A DNA stretch of 64,000 nt from Enterovibrio gelatinilyticus (GTDB lineage: Bacteria > Pseudomonadota > Gammaproteobacteria > Enterobacterales > Vibrionaceae). The notes under the pieces were generated by a model. It searched no databases. It was not told the origin of the DNA and saw nothing but the letters and a program-made list of their open reading frames with translations. The stretch covers positions 182,632 through 246,631 of the forward strand of contig NZ_JAJUBC010000004.1 of the NCBI RefSeq assembly GCF_028683095.1, in the 5' to 3' direction. The translations under genes and the position numbers were made by a program. Shown here in pieces: positions 31,272-40,711 of this stretch (its first letter is position 1; the number at the start of each line of letters is the position of its first letter).

Positions 31272-32405
31272 ATGACAGACAGTGCTGTATTGTCTTTGGC
31301 CAAGGATTTAATCGGCCGCCCTTCCGTCACCCCTATCGATGAAGGGTGCCAAGAATTGATGATCTCTCGCTTAGAAGCGATTGGTTTCTCTATCGAACGC
31401 TTAGTGTTTGAAGACACAACAAACCTTTGGGCCCGCCGTGGTACAGAAGGCCCATTGTTTGCCTTCGCAGGTCACACCGATGTGGTGCCGTCAGGACCAG
31501 TTGCGCAATGGCATACACCACCTTTCGAACCGACAGTCATTGATGGCTACCTTCATGGCCGTGGCGCGGCTGACATGAAAGGCTCTCTGGCTGCCATGGT
31601 CGTCGCTGCAGAACGTTTTGTGGCAGAAAACCCTGACCATAAAGGTTCTATCGCTTTTTTGATCACGTCAGACGAGGAAGGTCCGTTCATCAATGGGACG
31701 ACCCGCGTTGTGGACACCTTGGTCGAACGTAACGAAATCATCGATATGTGCATTGTTGGCGAGCCATCAAGCACACATGCTGTGGGCGATGTTGTGAAAA
31801 ATGGCCGTCGCGGTTCAATCACTGGCGACGTCATCATCAAAGGGATCCAGGGGCATGTGGCTTACCCGCAACTGGCACGTAACCCTATTCACCAAGCTTT
31901 ACCTGCGCTTGCTGAATTAGCGGCAACACAGTGGGACCAAGGCAATGCCTACTTCCCACCAACCAGTTTCCAGATCCCGAATGTGGCTTCCGGCACAGGC
32001 GCAAGCAACGTTATTCCTGGTGATTTTCATGTGCAATTCAACCTACGTTTCAGCACCGAATCGACGGTTGATGACATCAAATCACGCATTCACTCGGTGC
32101 TTGATGCACACGGGCTAGAATATGATTTAGCTTGGACCTTCAGCGGTCACCCGTTCCTGACGGACACGGGCACCCTGCTAGATGCCGTTGTTGCAGCTGT
32201 TGATGAAGTCAACCATCAGAAGCCTGAATTGCTGACCACTGGCGGCACATCAGACGGTCGCTTTATCGCGCAAATGGGTACACAAGTGATCGAACTCGGC
32301 CCTGTTAACGCCACTATCCACAAAGTGAATGAGTGCGTGAAAATTGCCGATTTAGAAAAGCTCACAGACATGTACCAAAAAGTCCTAGAGAAAGCGCTCG
32401 CCTAA
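31272..32405 (+). CDS. dapE: Succinyl-diaminopimelate desuccinylase
   Basis: A 377-residue dinuclear zinc hydrolase that makes LL-diaminopimelate for lysine and peptidoglycan. Metal and catalytic motifs are [30 protein letters not shown] and [10 protein letters not shown], with the C-terminal [13 protein letters not shown]. Length is normal for the family. AGAAAGGACACGC precedes the start. It overlaps the M15 peptidase start by one base (TAATG), linking diaminopimelate supply with wall remodelling. Confidence 0.95.
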   Translation: MTDSAVLSLAKDLIGRPSVTPIDEGCQELMISRLEAIGFSIERLVFEDTTNLWARRGTEGPLFAFAGHTDVVPSGPVAQWHTPPFEPTVIDGYLHGRGAADMKGSLAAMVVAAERFVAENPDHKGSIAFLITSDEEGPFINGTTRVVDTLVERNEIIDMCIVGEPSSTHAVGDVVKNGRRGSITGDVIIKGIQGHVAYPQLARNPIHQALPALAELAATQWDQGNAYFPPTSFQIPNVASGTGASNVIPGDFHVQFNLRFSTESTVDDIKSRIHSVLDAHGLEYDLAWTFSGHPFLTDTGTLLDAVVAAVDEVNHQKPELLTTGGTSDGRFIAQMGTQVIELGPVNATIHKVNECVKIADLEKLTDMYQKVLEKALA

Positions 32406-33076
32406 TGCCTTGGAGTGTCGCGTCGCTTACTGGTCAAAATCAAGAGCACCTTGTCGCTCATGGTGACTTCTTGCTACATGCCGACGTAAAGGCGGATTTT
32501 GTCCGCCTTCAATCCGCCGCGCAGGCAAAAGGGTTTGAGCTCGCGATCGCTAGCAGCTTTCGCGACTTTGCTCGTCAGCAACTGATTTGGAACAACAAGT
32601 TCACTGGCCTTCGACCTATCCTTGATGATGCCGGCACTGTAATCGACCCATCACGCCTAAGCGATGAAGAGAAAGTACGCGCAATACTTCGCTGGTCAGC
32701 GCTTCCAGGTACAAGCAGGCACCACTGGGGCACTGATATCGACGTATATGCGACGAACCTTCTGCCGCAAGGTGTTTCTTTGCAGCTAGAGCCTTGGGAA
32801 TACCTGTCAGGCCATCAAGCACCTCTGTTTACTTGGCTTGAAGATAACCTTGAGCAATTTGGCTTTTATCTTCCTTACCGTGAAGACAAAGGCGGCGTGG
32901 CTTTCGAACCTTGGCATATTAGCCACAAGGCGACCACGAAAGGATTACTTGAGCAACTCACACCAGAAACTCTGAGTGCTGTGATTGCGTCATCCGACAT
33001 ACAAGGGCGAGAAACTATCCTTCCCATGCTGAATTGGATATATTCACAATACATTTCCAATGTGTGTGAGGCCTGA
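32405..33076 (+). CDS. M15-family D-Ala-D-Ala carboxypeptidase-like protein
   Basis: A 223-residue protein from ATG 32405 ([10 protein letters not shown]), overlapping the dapE stop. The zinc-peptidase motifs of the VanY/M15 family are visible: TSRHHWGTDIDVYA supplies His and Asp ligands, and FEPWHISHK supplies the catalytic Glu and second His. No signal peptide is evident. The likely substrate is a peptidoglycan stem peptide, with muropeptide recycling possible if it is cytoplasmic. It lies in the dapE operon, followed after 2 bp by DUF2897. Confidence 0.85.
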   Translation: MPWSVASLTGQNQEHLVAHGDFLLHADVKADFVRLQSAAQAKGFELAIASSFRDFARQQLIWNNKFTGLRPILDDAGTVIDPSRLSDEEKVRAILRWSALPGTSRHHWGTDIDVYATNLLPQGVSLQLEPWEYLSGHQAPLFTWLEDNLEQFGFYLPYREDKGGVAFEPWHISHKATTKGLLEQLTPETLSAVIASSDIQGRETILPMLNWIYSQYISNVCEA

Positions 33077-33078
33077 TC

Positions 33079-33291
33079 ATGGATTTTCTAACCAACCCTT
33101 ATGTGATTATTTTCATCGTGGTTGCGGTTGTGGTCAGTAACATCATGGCGCTCAAGTACACCGCAAATGCAAAGTTTGGGATGAAGCAAAAACCCAAAAC
33201 TGACGACGCCAATAAACACAGTGATACACAGAAAAAAATGCCCCAAACTAACAAAGAAGATGACGAAGATGATAAGTCATCGTTTTGGTAA
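33079..33291 (+). CDS. DUF2897 small membrane protein
   Basis: A 70-residue protein with one N-terminal transmembrane segment (VIIFIVVAVVVSNIMAL) and a highly charged tail ending DEDDKSSFW. This matches the DUF2897 family found after dapE in vibrios. It begins 2 bp after the M15 gene and ends the operon. Function is unknown. Confidence 0.8.
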   Translation: MDFLTNPYVIIFIVVAVVVSNIMALKYTANAKFGMKQKPKTDDANKHSDTQKKMPQTNKEDDEDDKSSFW

Positions 33292-33331
33292 GTCGGCGCT
33301 TATCTAACTCTTCGCGATTCACGCGATCAAG

Positions 33332-33355
33332 AGCGACGTATGACGTCGCTTTTTT
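33332..33355 (+). terminator. Terminator of the dapE operon
   Basis: AGCGACGT, AT, GACGTCGCT followed by TTTTT, about 40 bp after the DUF2897 stop. Confidence 0.85.
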
Positions 33356-33395
33356 ATTGCCCTTCTCTCCACAATTCGGTGTATCTGTTTTTTTT

Positions 33396-33411
33396 AGGCA
33401 AACGTTTGCTT
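33396..33411. promoter_or_regulatory. PurR operator upstream of purC
   Basis: AGGCAAACGTTTGCTT is an almost perfect match to the PurR box ACGCAAACGTTTGCGT. It lies about 120 bp before the purC start, in the promoter region. A second box stands before purM. Confidence 0.85.
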
Positions 33412-33532
33412 TTTCTCTAACAGCGAACAAACACTTCTTGGTATGATGCGTTTCAAATGGATGGTAGGCGCAACGTTTCTCCGTTTCCTGCCATCTTCTG
33501 TGTGCCGTTCAACAACAGATAGGAATGTCTCA

Positions 33533-34636
33533 ATGAGCCTCGCGGATCAAGTTCTCGCCGTTAACGACGATCTTCCCATTCGTACCCACCAGCCCGTTCA
33601 CAGTGGAAAAGTCCGCTCCGTTTATTGGCTAACAGAAGCTGACAGCCAACGCCTCATTCGAGAGAAAGGCTACGATGTTGCACCCGATGCGCCACTTGCC
33701 ATCATGGTGATCAGTGACCGTATTTCAGCGTTTGATTGTATTTGGCATGCAGAAGGCGGCCTGAAAGGCGTTCCAGGCAAAGGTGCTGCACTCAACGCCA
33801 TTTCGAATCACTGGTTCAAGTTGTTTAAAGAACATGGCTTGGCAGACAGCCACATTCTCGACATTCCTCACCCGTTCGTTTGGATCGTTCAAAAAGCCAA
33901 ACCTGTTAAAATTGAGGCCATTTGCCGCAAGTACATCACAGGTTCTATGTGGCGCTCATACGCCAAAGGCGAGCGTGAATTCTGCGGCATCGCAATGCCT
34001 GAAGGATTGGAAAAAGACAAAGCATTGCCAGAACTGCTGATCACACCGTCGACCAAAGGCATTTTGAAAGGCATCCCTGGCGTTCCGGAAGCGGATGATG
34101 TGAATATTACGCGTAAGAACATCGAAGATAACTTTGCCGCGTTTAATTTCTCGTCGGCAGATGACATTGCTCTTTACGAAAAGTATCTCAAAGAAGGTTT
34201 TGGTGTGATCAGCAACGCACTTGATGCCGTTGGACAAACTTTCGTAGATACCAAGTTTGAATTCGGATATGTCTCCGATGCGTCAGGCCAAGAAAAGCTG
34301 ATTTACATGGATGAAGTGGGCACACCTGATTCATCGCGTATTTGGGATACAGCAGAGTACGAAGCAGGCAACATTGTCGAAAACTCGAAAGAAGGGTTCC
34401 GTCAGTTCTTACTTGGCTACTTCCCAGACCCAGATATTTTACTCAATAAAGAACGTATGCCTGAGCGTGAAGCCTTAGCTCGTGACAACGCATTGCCAGT
34501 AGACGCCTTAATGGATATTTCTCGCACCTATGTAGGCATCGCGGAAAAAATTATCGGCAAGCCAATCCATTTGAGTGAAAATCCTAAACAAGAAATCATC
34601 GACATCTTGCGCAAAGACTATGATCTGATTGACTAA
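33533..34636 (+). CDS. purC: SAICAR synthase (phosphoribosylaminoimidazole-succinocarboxamide synthase)
   Basis: A 367-residue enzyme joining aspartate to CAIR in purine synthesis, using ATP. It is the longer form typical of vibrios. Start 33533 ([10 protein letters not shown]) has AGGAA upstream; the frame extends to 33443 without conservation. Key motifs are [23 protein letters not shown], the substrate loop [12 protein letters not shown] and [13 protein letters not shown] PurR box lies in the upstream region, so it should be repressed by hypoxanthine or guanine. Confidence 0.95.
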   Translation: MSLADQVLAVNDDLPIRTHQPVHSGKVRSVYWLTEADSQRLIREKGYDVAPDAPLAIMVISDRISAFDCIWHAEGGLKGVPGKGAALNAISNHWFKLFKEHGLADSHILDIPHPFVWIVQKAKPVKIEAICRKYITGSMWRSYAKGEREFCGIAMPEGLEKDKALPELLITPSTKGILKGIPGVPEADDVNITRKNIEDNFAAFNFSSADDIALYEKYLKEGFGVISNALDAVGQTFVDTKFEFGYVSDASGQEKLIYMDEVGTPDSSRIWDTAEYEAGNIVENSKEGFRQFLLGYFPDPDILLNKERMPEREALARDNALPVDALMDISRTYVGIAEKIIGKPIHLSENPKQEIIDILRKDYDLID

Positions 34637-34697
34637 CCTGACTGTTCTGATTGACTGACCCCATAGGTATCAACTTTCAAACATCAGATTTCGAAAC

Positions 34698-34727
34698 AAA
34701 AAAGAGGACGCCTTAGCGTCCTCTTTT
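34698..34727. terminator. Bidirectional terminator between purC and bamC
   Basis: AAAAGAGGACGC, loop CTTA, GCGTCCTCTTTT: a long perfect stem with T-runs on each side, between the convergent purC and bamC genes. Confidence 0.88.
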
Positions 34728-34771
34728 CATTTCAACGAAATCAATCTGTGGTTAACTAGATAAATAATCAA

Positions 34772-35797
34772 CTAGTTACGATTTAATCGCTCTACAGCCG
34801 CGACAAGTGCAGGACTTAAGTTTGCCAGTTGCTCTTCAGGAACAGGCTTGCCAGAACTATCGGTGACGTTAATTGACGTTCGGTTACCCAAATCACCCAG
34901 CAGAATGTTGTAGTTTTTACGCTCTAGCTGAAGTGGTTGAACACCCAAAACTTCCCAGAACTCATCGTCTTGCTCTTTAAGAGCAACACTTAACGTGCCT
35001 TGAGAACGGTTGCGATCTTCAATCGTGAAGCCTAGTTGATCTAGAATATTCGGGAAACGCTCCCAGAATACATCATAAGGTGCACGAGCGATGATCACTG
35101 GCAAACCGCTACGGTCTTTACCCAAGCTGATAGGAATATTCTTTACCAACTCTTGTGCTTTTAGGCGTGCTTCTTCACGTAGTTCTTCATCATAACGAGA
35201 GGCAATTAAGTTCGTCATCTGAGCGTTATAACGAGAGCGAGACGCTAAGCTTAAGTTCTCAGCTTGCCCATTACGCTTCCATTCCACCATTTCGATGCGG
35301 AAGCCTTCACGACTGCGTTCTTGTCGTTGCGTGAGAAGGTAACGACTCTCAATGACTTCTTCGTCATCTTCAATACTCCACACAACCCAATCGGTTTCAA
35401 TGCTTCCAGCAGAGGCATGACGAACCGGAACTTGAGGGCCTGCGGTCATATCCTCAATGCTTTGCCAAAGGTGCTCGGCCTGCTCGGCACGAGGCATCCA
35501 AACCGTCACGCCTTCAGCATCTTGCTCGTAACGAGCGCCTGGAATAAGTTCAAGGATTTGCTGAGGAGGACGTATGTCAATGTTACGACCCACAGGACCG
35601 TCAAAGTCACGATCTGGAATACGATAGGCACCAGAAAACTCTGGCTCCTGATCGGGCAATAGTTGCCACTGAGACATAGGCTGAGTATTGAGATACTCGA
35701 AGTCATCGGACGCTTGACGGCGTTTATCCGCGCTTGAACAAGCCGCCAAAGAGGCAACCAGTACTCCACTCAAGGCGAGTTTAAAAACAGGTTTCAT
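34772..35797 (-). CDS. bamC: Outer membrane assembly lipoprotein BamC
   Basis: A 341-residue lipoprotein of the BAM complex, which inserts beta-barrel proteins into the outer membrane. The lipobox is SLAAC (Cys20), followed by the unstructured BamD-binding segment (RRQASDDFEYLNTQP) and two helix-grip domains (for example YNILLGDLGNRTSI near the C-terminus). It lies 18 bp downstream of dapA; the dapA-bamC pairing is conserved in gammaproteobacteria. Confidence 0.93.
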   Translation of the reverse strand: MKPVFKLALSGVLVASLAACSSADKRRQASDDFEYLNTQPMSQWQLLPDQEPEFSGAYRIPDRDFDGPVGRNIDIRPPQQILELIPGARYEQDAEGVTVWMPRAEQAEHLWQSIEDMTAGPQVPVRHASAGSIETDWVVWSIEDDEEVIESRYLLTQRQERSREGFRIEMVEWKRNGQAENLSLASRSRYNAQMTNLIASRYDEELREEARLKAQELVKNIPISLGKDRSGLPVIIARAPYDVFWERFPNILDQLGFTIEDRNRSQGTLSVALKEQDDEFWEVLGVQPLQLERKNYNILLGDLGNRTSINVTDSSGKPVPEEQLANLSPALVAAVERLNRN

Positions 35798-35815
35798 TGG
35801 ATCTCCAGAGAAGCG

Positions 35816-36694
35816 TTACAGCACACCAGCGTCAATCAATGCCTGTTTAACCTTAGGCTGCAACGCGGTGTTGAGCGGGGTCAACGGCAGACGCAGTGTT
35901 CCATCCGCAATAAGGCCCATTTCATGTAGTGCCCATTTAACCGGAATTGGATTCGCTTCTACAAACAGATCAGTATGAAGAGGCATGATCTTTTCATTAA
36001 TTGAGCGTGCTTCTTCAAGCTCACCCGCCAATGCCAATTTAATCATTTTTGCCATTTGCGCGGCAGCAATGTTATTCGATACCGAAATAACACCATGTCC
36101 GCCTGCTGCAACAAAATCCAGTCCCGTCAAATCATCACCACTTAAAAGGACAAAATCTTCGCCACAAAGTTCACGGTGAATTCGTACGCGGTCTAAATCG
36201 CCGGTCGCATCTTTGATGCCAACGATGTTTTCGAATTCAGATAAACGCGCAACGGTTTCTGGCAACATGTCTGCGACAGTACGCCCCGGCACGTTATACA
36301 GAATTTGTGGGAGTTCAGTGGATTCAGAAATCGCTTTGAAGTGTTGGAACAACCCTTCTTGAGACGGTTTGTTGTAGTAAGGCACGACGCTCAAACAACC
36401 TGCAATACCAGAACCTGCAAACATTTTGCTGAAGGTAATGGCTTCATGTGTTGCGTTTGCACCTGTTCCTGCAATGACAGGAATGCGGCCGTCTGCGAAC
36501 TCTAACGTCTTCAGAACAATCTTGATGTGCTCTTCCACGGTGACGGTTGCAGATTCACCTGTTGTACCCACAGAAACGATTGCATCTGTGCCAGCATCAA
36601 CATGAAAATCTACGAGATTTTTCAAACTGGTATAGTCAACTTCACCAGAGCTATCCATCGGTGTGGCTAATGCCACGATACTTCCTGAAAACAT
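35816..36694 (-). CDS. dapA: 4-hydroxy-tetrahydrodipicolinate synthase
   Basis: A 292-residue aldolase-fold enzyme condensing pyruvate with aspartate semialdehyde, the committed step to diaminopimelate and lysine. Start 36694 ([10 protein letters not shown]) has GGAGAAGGAA directly upstream, though close to the ATG. Motifs include the substrate loop [12 protein letters not shown], the Tyr region [12 protein letters not shown] and the Schiff-base Lys in VGIKDATGD. It is followed by bamC. Confidence 0.95.
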   Translation of the reverse strand: MFSGSIVALATPMDSSGEVDYTSLKNLVDFHVDAGTDAIVSVGTTGESATVTVEEHIKIVLKTLEFADGRIPVIAGTGANATHEAITFSKMFAGSGIAGCLSVVPYYNKPSQEGLFQHFKAISESTELPQILYNVPGRTVADMLPETVARLSEFENIVGIKDATGDLDRVRIHRELCGEDFVLLSGDDLTGLDFVAAGGHGVISVSNNIAAAQMAKMIKLALAGELEEARSINEKIMPLHTDLFVEANPIPVKWALHEMGLIADGTLRLPLTPLNTALQPKVKQALIDAGVL

Positions 36695-37063
36695 TTCCTT
36701 CTCCAAAAATGCGTTTTGTTCCATGGTACGTTTGGCGACATGCAAAAACAAGCGCTGAGACAGCGCTTAAACGCTGGCTTTGCGCGGTTGATCACCACGA
36801 AAATGAACGATATTGTCCTGACTAGCGTAATGTTGATTGCCAAACTTGTCTGAACGCATCAAAAAGCGTTATTTTCGCTTTGATATCATCAGTGAGACAG
36901 AACGGGCAGCCTTTCATTCAAACGCGAACAAGAAAGGTTTACGCTTATACCCAAACAACCAGAAGATGCAGTAATCAGGTTGCTTAGATAGACATCAAAA
37001 AGACATTTTTCATGTAAGAATATGAGCGCTCAACAGTGCTACTATTTTCAATAAGGAAGACAT
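36695..37063. other. Non-coding gap between divergent dapA and bcp
   Basis: This 369-bp gap has no convincing coding sequence. It holds the inverted repeat AAGCGCTG-AGA-CAGCGCTT at 36750-36768, and a second hairpin, ATCAAAAAGCG with CGCTTTGAT, at 36858-36884. Neither has a T-tract. In E. coli gcvR lies here between dapA and bcp; I see no trace of it. Promoters for both flanking genes must be inside. Confidence 0.6.
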
Positions 37064-37534
37064 ATGCAAATGCTGACCGCCGGTGCTGCTGCACCAGAAT
37101 TTACGCTTCAAGATCAAAACGGCGAAATGGTGTCGCTGAGTCAGTTCAAAGGGAAAAACAAAGTTCTGGTGTATTTCTACCCAAAAGCCATGACACCGGG
37201 TTGCGTTACTCAAGCCTGTTCATTGCGCGACAGCAAAGGTGAACTCGAAGCACTGAACACTGTGGTACTTGGCTTAAGCCCAGATCCAGTGAAAAAGCTA
37301 AAAGGGTTTGAAGAAAAGAAAGAACTGAACTTCACCCTGTTGAGCGATGAAGACCATGCCATTGCTGATGCTTTTGGCGTGTGGGGTCCCAAAAAATTCA
37401 TGGGCCGAGAATTCGATGGTATTCACCGTATCAGTTTCCTTGTCGGTGAAGATGGCAATATTGAACACGTGTTCAACAAATTCAAAACCAAAGACCATCA
37501 CGATGTTGTGATTAGCTACCTTAAAGGCGATTAA
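37064..37534 (+). CDS. bcp: Thiol peroxidase Bcp (peroxiredoxin)
   Basis: A 156-residue atypical 2-Cys peroxiredoxin that reduces hydrogen and alkyl peroxides with thioredoxin. Peroxidatic Cys47 and resolving Cys52 are in TPGCVTQACSLRD, after the family segment VLVYFYPKAM. AAGGAAGAC upstream supplies the ribosome binding site. Length is standard. A strong terminator follows. Confidence 0.95.
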   Translation: MQMLTAGAAAPEFTLQDQNGEMVSLSQFKGKNKVLVYFYPKAMTPGCVTQACSLRDSKGELEALNTVVLGLSPDPVKKLKGFEEKKELNFTLLSDEDHAIADAFGVWGPKKFMGREFDGIHRISFLVGEDGNIEHVFNKFKTKDHHDVVISYLKGD

Positions 37535-37574
37535 CGCAAACTGTCAGACACATTGACGCCAACTCTATATGCAG

Positions 37575-37598
37575 AAAACCGGCTTTCGCCGGTTTTTT
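37575..37598 (+). terminator. Terminator of bcp
   Basis: AAAACCGGC, loop TTTC, GCCGGTTTTTT, 40 bp after the bcp stop. Confidence 0.88.
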
Positions 37599-37605
37599 CA
37601 CGTTT

Positions 37606-37635
37606 AAACAAATGCCGAATAAACAAATGCCGAAT
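37606..37635. repeat. Tandem duplication of a 15-bp unit
   Basis: AAACAAATGCCGAAT occurs twice in perfect head-to-tail order just before the stop of the FAD oxidoreductase gene on the other strand. It looks like a recent replication-slippage duplication. Confidence 0.8.
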
Positions 37636-37644
37636 GTGGGGTGA

Positions 37645-39108
37645 CTAATGCGGAAATGGCAACGCCAACGCATCTGGGTATTCACGACCACGCGCAATGT
37701 TCTGAGCACGTTCAACAATCTCATCGTTTTTTAACGAAGCCGTTAGCGGCAATGTCGGGTTTTGCCAGGCATCAGGCAATGAAATCCAGCCACGTTGCTC
37801 ACAGTGAGCAAGGATACGATCTGCTGCTTGAAGCGCTGACGACGCTTTTACCAATTCAATACGCGCATAACGCTCGCCTTCGAACGTTGCATCCGCTGCG
37901 CGTAAACTTGGGTCATCACCTGGGATTTGCTGCGCACCACAAAGCGGCTTCCCTCCAACCTCTGCATGTTCAAACTCAGGTAACCACTGGCTGAAATGAG
38001 AAATAGCGCGCTCTGTACGTTCGCGGATTTCAGGCCACTCCCAACCGCCCCCGGCTTTCACCACCATATGTTGCGGTAAATCCGGTTGTGCCGACGCTTC
38101 TGTGCTCGCGACCAAGCCACCATCAAACAAGGTAATGTCCTGTGTCATTCCATGAAGCTGAATAAAGCCATTTGCATAGGGGGTTAGCTGTGCCATACCT
38201 TGCGGTGTACCACGATCACCATGAACAATAACCTCTGGCCACATCCCGGCTTGCGATGGCCAGTGAGCGACATAGGCAGCTTTGTACTCCACCCAACGCT
38301 TGCGAGGGAACGATGCGAAGTCATCAACTGTACCTGTGCGGAAACCACAAGCATTGACGACAAAATCAACGTCATGAGACTGAGCCTTCCCATCACCGTC
38401 TATTGACCCAATTCGCCACCCCTCAGAAAGAGACTCGATCTTAATGATGGTATGTTTCAGGTGAACACTGCAATGAGGTGACTGTTCTAAACCCAGCGCA
38501 GCTGTCGCCGCTAAACGAAACACACTCAGGCCATACTCTTGCACAACGACCAACGGGAATTTGAACTTATCATGTGGCATGTATTTAGCCACTGGTATCA
38601 ACCATTCATCTGGTGTCTGTGGATTTTCTGGCAGTGACTCTTTCGCTAACCGCGCCAAGTCCTGTTCGTTATATAGGGTGAAGTATTGCTCAGGAGTACC
38701 GAGCACTTCGTTATCTGCGTCCTGAGCAATAAGAGTTCGGTAATGCTGCGTCAATGTCTCAAGTCGGTCCAATATCGCCTCAGGTTGGCCTGAGTCTGTG
38801 GTGGGTATTGCTATCACCGTTGGACGACGATTTACCGTATCAGGGTAAGCACGCACGGTGGCGATGGACTGCTCAAGCAATGCGATACACTGCTCGTCAG
38901 AAATTTCACGGTATAAGTTGCCACCAGCATGAAGGTGGCAAATAGGAGGGCCACTCACTAAGCTATCGCCCGCTTCAAACAACAGCGTTTCAATGCCAAG
39001 TCCTGCCATTTTTAGTGCTGTCGTCGCACCCGCAACGCCACCACCAACAATACCTACTTTAAAAGGTGCTGCCGATATCGCCAGCTCAGTTCGCTCACTA
39101 CCCAACAA
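37645..39108 (-). CDS. FAD-dependent oxidoreductase of DAO type
   Basis: A 487-residue flavoprotein. The N-terminal Rossmann motif VGIVGGGVAGATTALKMAG binds FAD, followed by an acidic ribose-binding turn (LLFEAGD) and, in the middle, the second FAD segment VVNACGFRTGT. The overall pattern is that of D-amino acid oxidase-like proteins that deaminate or oxidise small amines. The C-terminal KPLCGAQQIPGDDPSLRAA region resembles the substrate side of MnmC-like oxidases. The substrate is not evident, and no partner gene is adjacent. It faces bcp across a terminator. Confidence 0.8.
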   Translation of the reverse strand: MLGSERTELAISAAPFKVGIVGGGVAGATTALKMAGLGIETLLFEAGDSLVSGPPICHLHAGGNLYREISDEQCIALLEQSIATVRAYPDTVNRRPTVIAIPTTDSGQPEAILDRLETLTQHYRTLIAQDADNEVLGTPEQYFTLYNEQDLARLAKESLPENPQTPDEWLIPVAKYMPHDKFKFPLVVVQEYGLSVFRLAATAALGLEQSPHCSVHLKHTIIKIESLSEGWRIGSIDGDGKAQSHDVDFVVNACGFRTGTVDDFASFPRKRWVEYKAAYVAHWPSQAGMWPEVIVHGDRGTPQGMAQLTPYANGFIQLHGMTQDITLFDGGLVASTEASAQPDLPQHMVVKAGGGWEWPEIRERTERAISHFSQWLPEFEHAEVGGKPLCGAQQIPGDDPSLRAADATFEGERYARIELVKASSALQAADRILAHCEQRGWISLPDAWQNPTLPLTASLKNDEIVERAQNIARGREYPDALALPFPH

Positions 39109-39160
39109 GATCGAAATTCTCGCTCAAAAGTTTTAAAAAGTATCGGTCTGCAGAATCTGC

Positions 39161-39189
39161 AAAAAAGAAGAGACCGCTAAAGGTCTCTT
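39161..39189 (-). terminator. Terminator of the tusA-perM unit
   Basis: AAGAGACC, loop GCTAAA, GGTCTCTT; six T residues follow on the minus strand. It lies 34 bp after the perM stop. Confidence 0.85.
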
Positions 39190-39222
39190 GTTATTACCTT
39201 GTCCATCACGTTAAGGATCATT

Positions 39223-40305
39223 TTAGTTTGAAGATTTAGACACTGCATCTTCTTCAAGGTCATGCGATGGCAATGCATTCCACACCGCTTTGACTAAAGT
39301 CGCTAATGGAATAGCAAAAAATACGCCCCAGAACCCCCAGAACCCGCCAAAAACAAGCACTGCCACAATAATAGCAACAGGGTGTAAGTTAACGGCTTCA
39401 GAGAACAACACTGGCACCAAAACGTTGCCATCCAGCGCTTGGATAATGCCGTATGCCAGCATCAAATAACCAAGCTCAGGACTGATCCCCCATTGAAACA
39501 GAGCCACCATAAAAATCGGCAAGGTCACCGCTGCGGCACCAATATAAGGAATGAGTACAGACAGGCCTGTCGCGACACTTAACAATGCGGCATAACGCAA
39601 ATCTAGCAGCGCGAAAGTTATATAACTGGCGATACCCACAATGATGATTTCAGTCACCTTGCCACGAATATAGTTCGAGATTTGCTCATTCATCTCACTG
39701 GCAACTCGATTCGTTAATTTGCGGTTTCGAGGCAAAAATGCACTAAAAGATGCCAGCATTTCATCGCGATCTTTTAGCAAAAAGAACAGTAACAATGGCA
39801 CAAGAATCAAGTAGACAGCGAGCGTGGCCAAACTCACCAACGAGGCAAGAGAGCCTTTTACTGCCGTCTCTCCCAAGCCAAGCACTCGGCTTTGAAGCGT
39901 GTCGAGAAAGGCGGTCACCATCTCAGGCTGAATGACATCAGGGTACGCTTCAGGTAAGTGAGAGATATAGAACTGGAAATCGTTAAACATCGTCGGGATG
40001 TCAGCGATTAAATTAATCACCTGAGTCCAAATTGTGGGCACTAAGCCAAAACAGGCAAGTAACATGAGTCCCACAAAAAGAGTCAGCACAAAAATGACGG
40101 ACATCACTCGAGGGAGCCCCAATGAGACCATTTTAGACACTGGCCATTCCAGCAGATAAGCCAATACAATCGCCACCAACAACGGAGCCAGCAAGTTGCC
40201 GAAGAAGTAAATGACCACAAAGCCCATAATAAGTAATGTGATCAAACTGACCGCATGTGGATCTGAAAACCGTCTTTTGTACCAACGGTTAAGCATTTCT
40301 AACAT
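39223..40305 (-). CDS. perM: AI-2E family transporter (PerM-like)
   Basis: A 360-residue inner-membrane protein with about eight transmembrane segments in the AI-2E/PerM pattern: an N-terminal pair (LITLLIMGFVVIYFFGNLLA), a periplasmic helical region, then the C-terminal block with GLSVLIPYIGAAAV and GGFWGFWGVFFAIPLA. The family includes the autoinducer-2 exporter TqsA and sodium/proton antiporters, so the substrate is uncertain. It lies 12 bp after the TusA-like gene and opposite bepA, a neighbourhood conserved in many gammaproteobacteria. Confidence 0.88.
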   Translation of the reverse strand: MLEMLNRWYKRRFSDPHAVSLITLLIMGFVVIYFFGNLLAPLLVAIVLAYLLEWPVSKMVSLGLPRVMSVIFVLTLFVGLMLLACFGLVPTIWTQVINLIADIPTMFNDFQFYISHLPEAYPDVIQPEMVTAFLDTLQSRVLGLGETAVKGSLASLVSLATLAVYLILVPLLLFFLLKDRDEMLASFSAFLPRNRKLTNRVASEMNEQISNYIRGKVTEIIIVGIASYITFALLDLRYAALLSVATGLSVLIPYIGAAAVTLPIFMVALFQWGISPELGYLMLAYGIIQALDGNVLVPVLFSEAVNLHPVAIIVAVLVFGGFWGFWGVFFAIPLATLVKAVWNALPSHDLEEDAVSKSSN

Positions 40306-40317
40306 GTAAATTCCCGT

Positions 40318-40539
40318 TTAAAGTTTGGTGACGTAAAACACCGTCGCACCAGACACAACGCTTTGCTCAAAATCAAACCCATTGCCATTTAAGTAGCGGG
40401 GAATATCCTTCACTGTACCGCTGTCCAACACGTATAGCGCTATTTGCTCTCCCTGCCCCAATGTTGCACAGGCTCTTTTGGCCATAAGCAACGCCATAGG
40501 ACAACGATGCTCACGCAAATCAAGGGATTGAATTTCCAT
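40318..40539 (-). CDS. TusA/SirA-family sulfur carrier protein
   Basis: A 73-residue protein with the CPxxL-type motif Cys13 in EHRCPMALLMAKRA, the active cysteine of the TusA/YeeD/YedF family. These small proteins carry persulfide sulfur. It is shorter than true TusA (about 81 residues), so it is a paralogue rather than the tRNA-thiolation TusA. It is encoded just upstream of perM, and divergent from bepA. Confidence 0.85.
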   Translation of the reverse strand: MEIQSLDLREHRCPMALLMAKRACATLGQGEQIALYVLDSGTVKDIPRYLNGNGFDFEQSVVSGATVFYVTKL

Positions 40540-40711
40540 TCTTTCTCACTGATCGCTATTATCGACCGCATTGTATACTTAAACGGCGCGGAGATGTAGT
40601 TCAGGTAACCTCGTGCTTCGTTAAGCGACACAGAACCTCTCTACGAGTTTGCTGTCTATCTATAAGATATCGCATCCATATTTCCGCGTGCTGGAGGCAC
40701 CAACGTCAGTT

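Noticed and set aside
36752..37063. Degenerate gcvR gene
   Set aside because: The gap is interrupted by many stops and no ACT-domain-like segment is visible.
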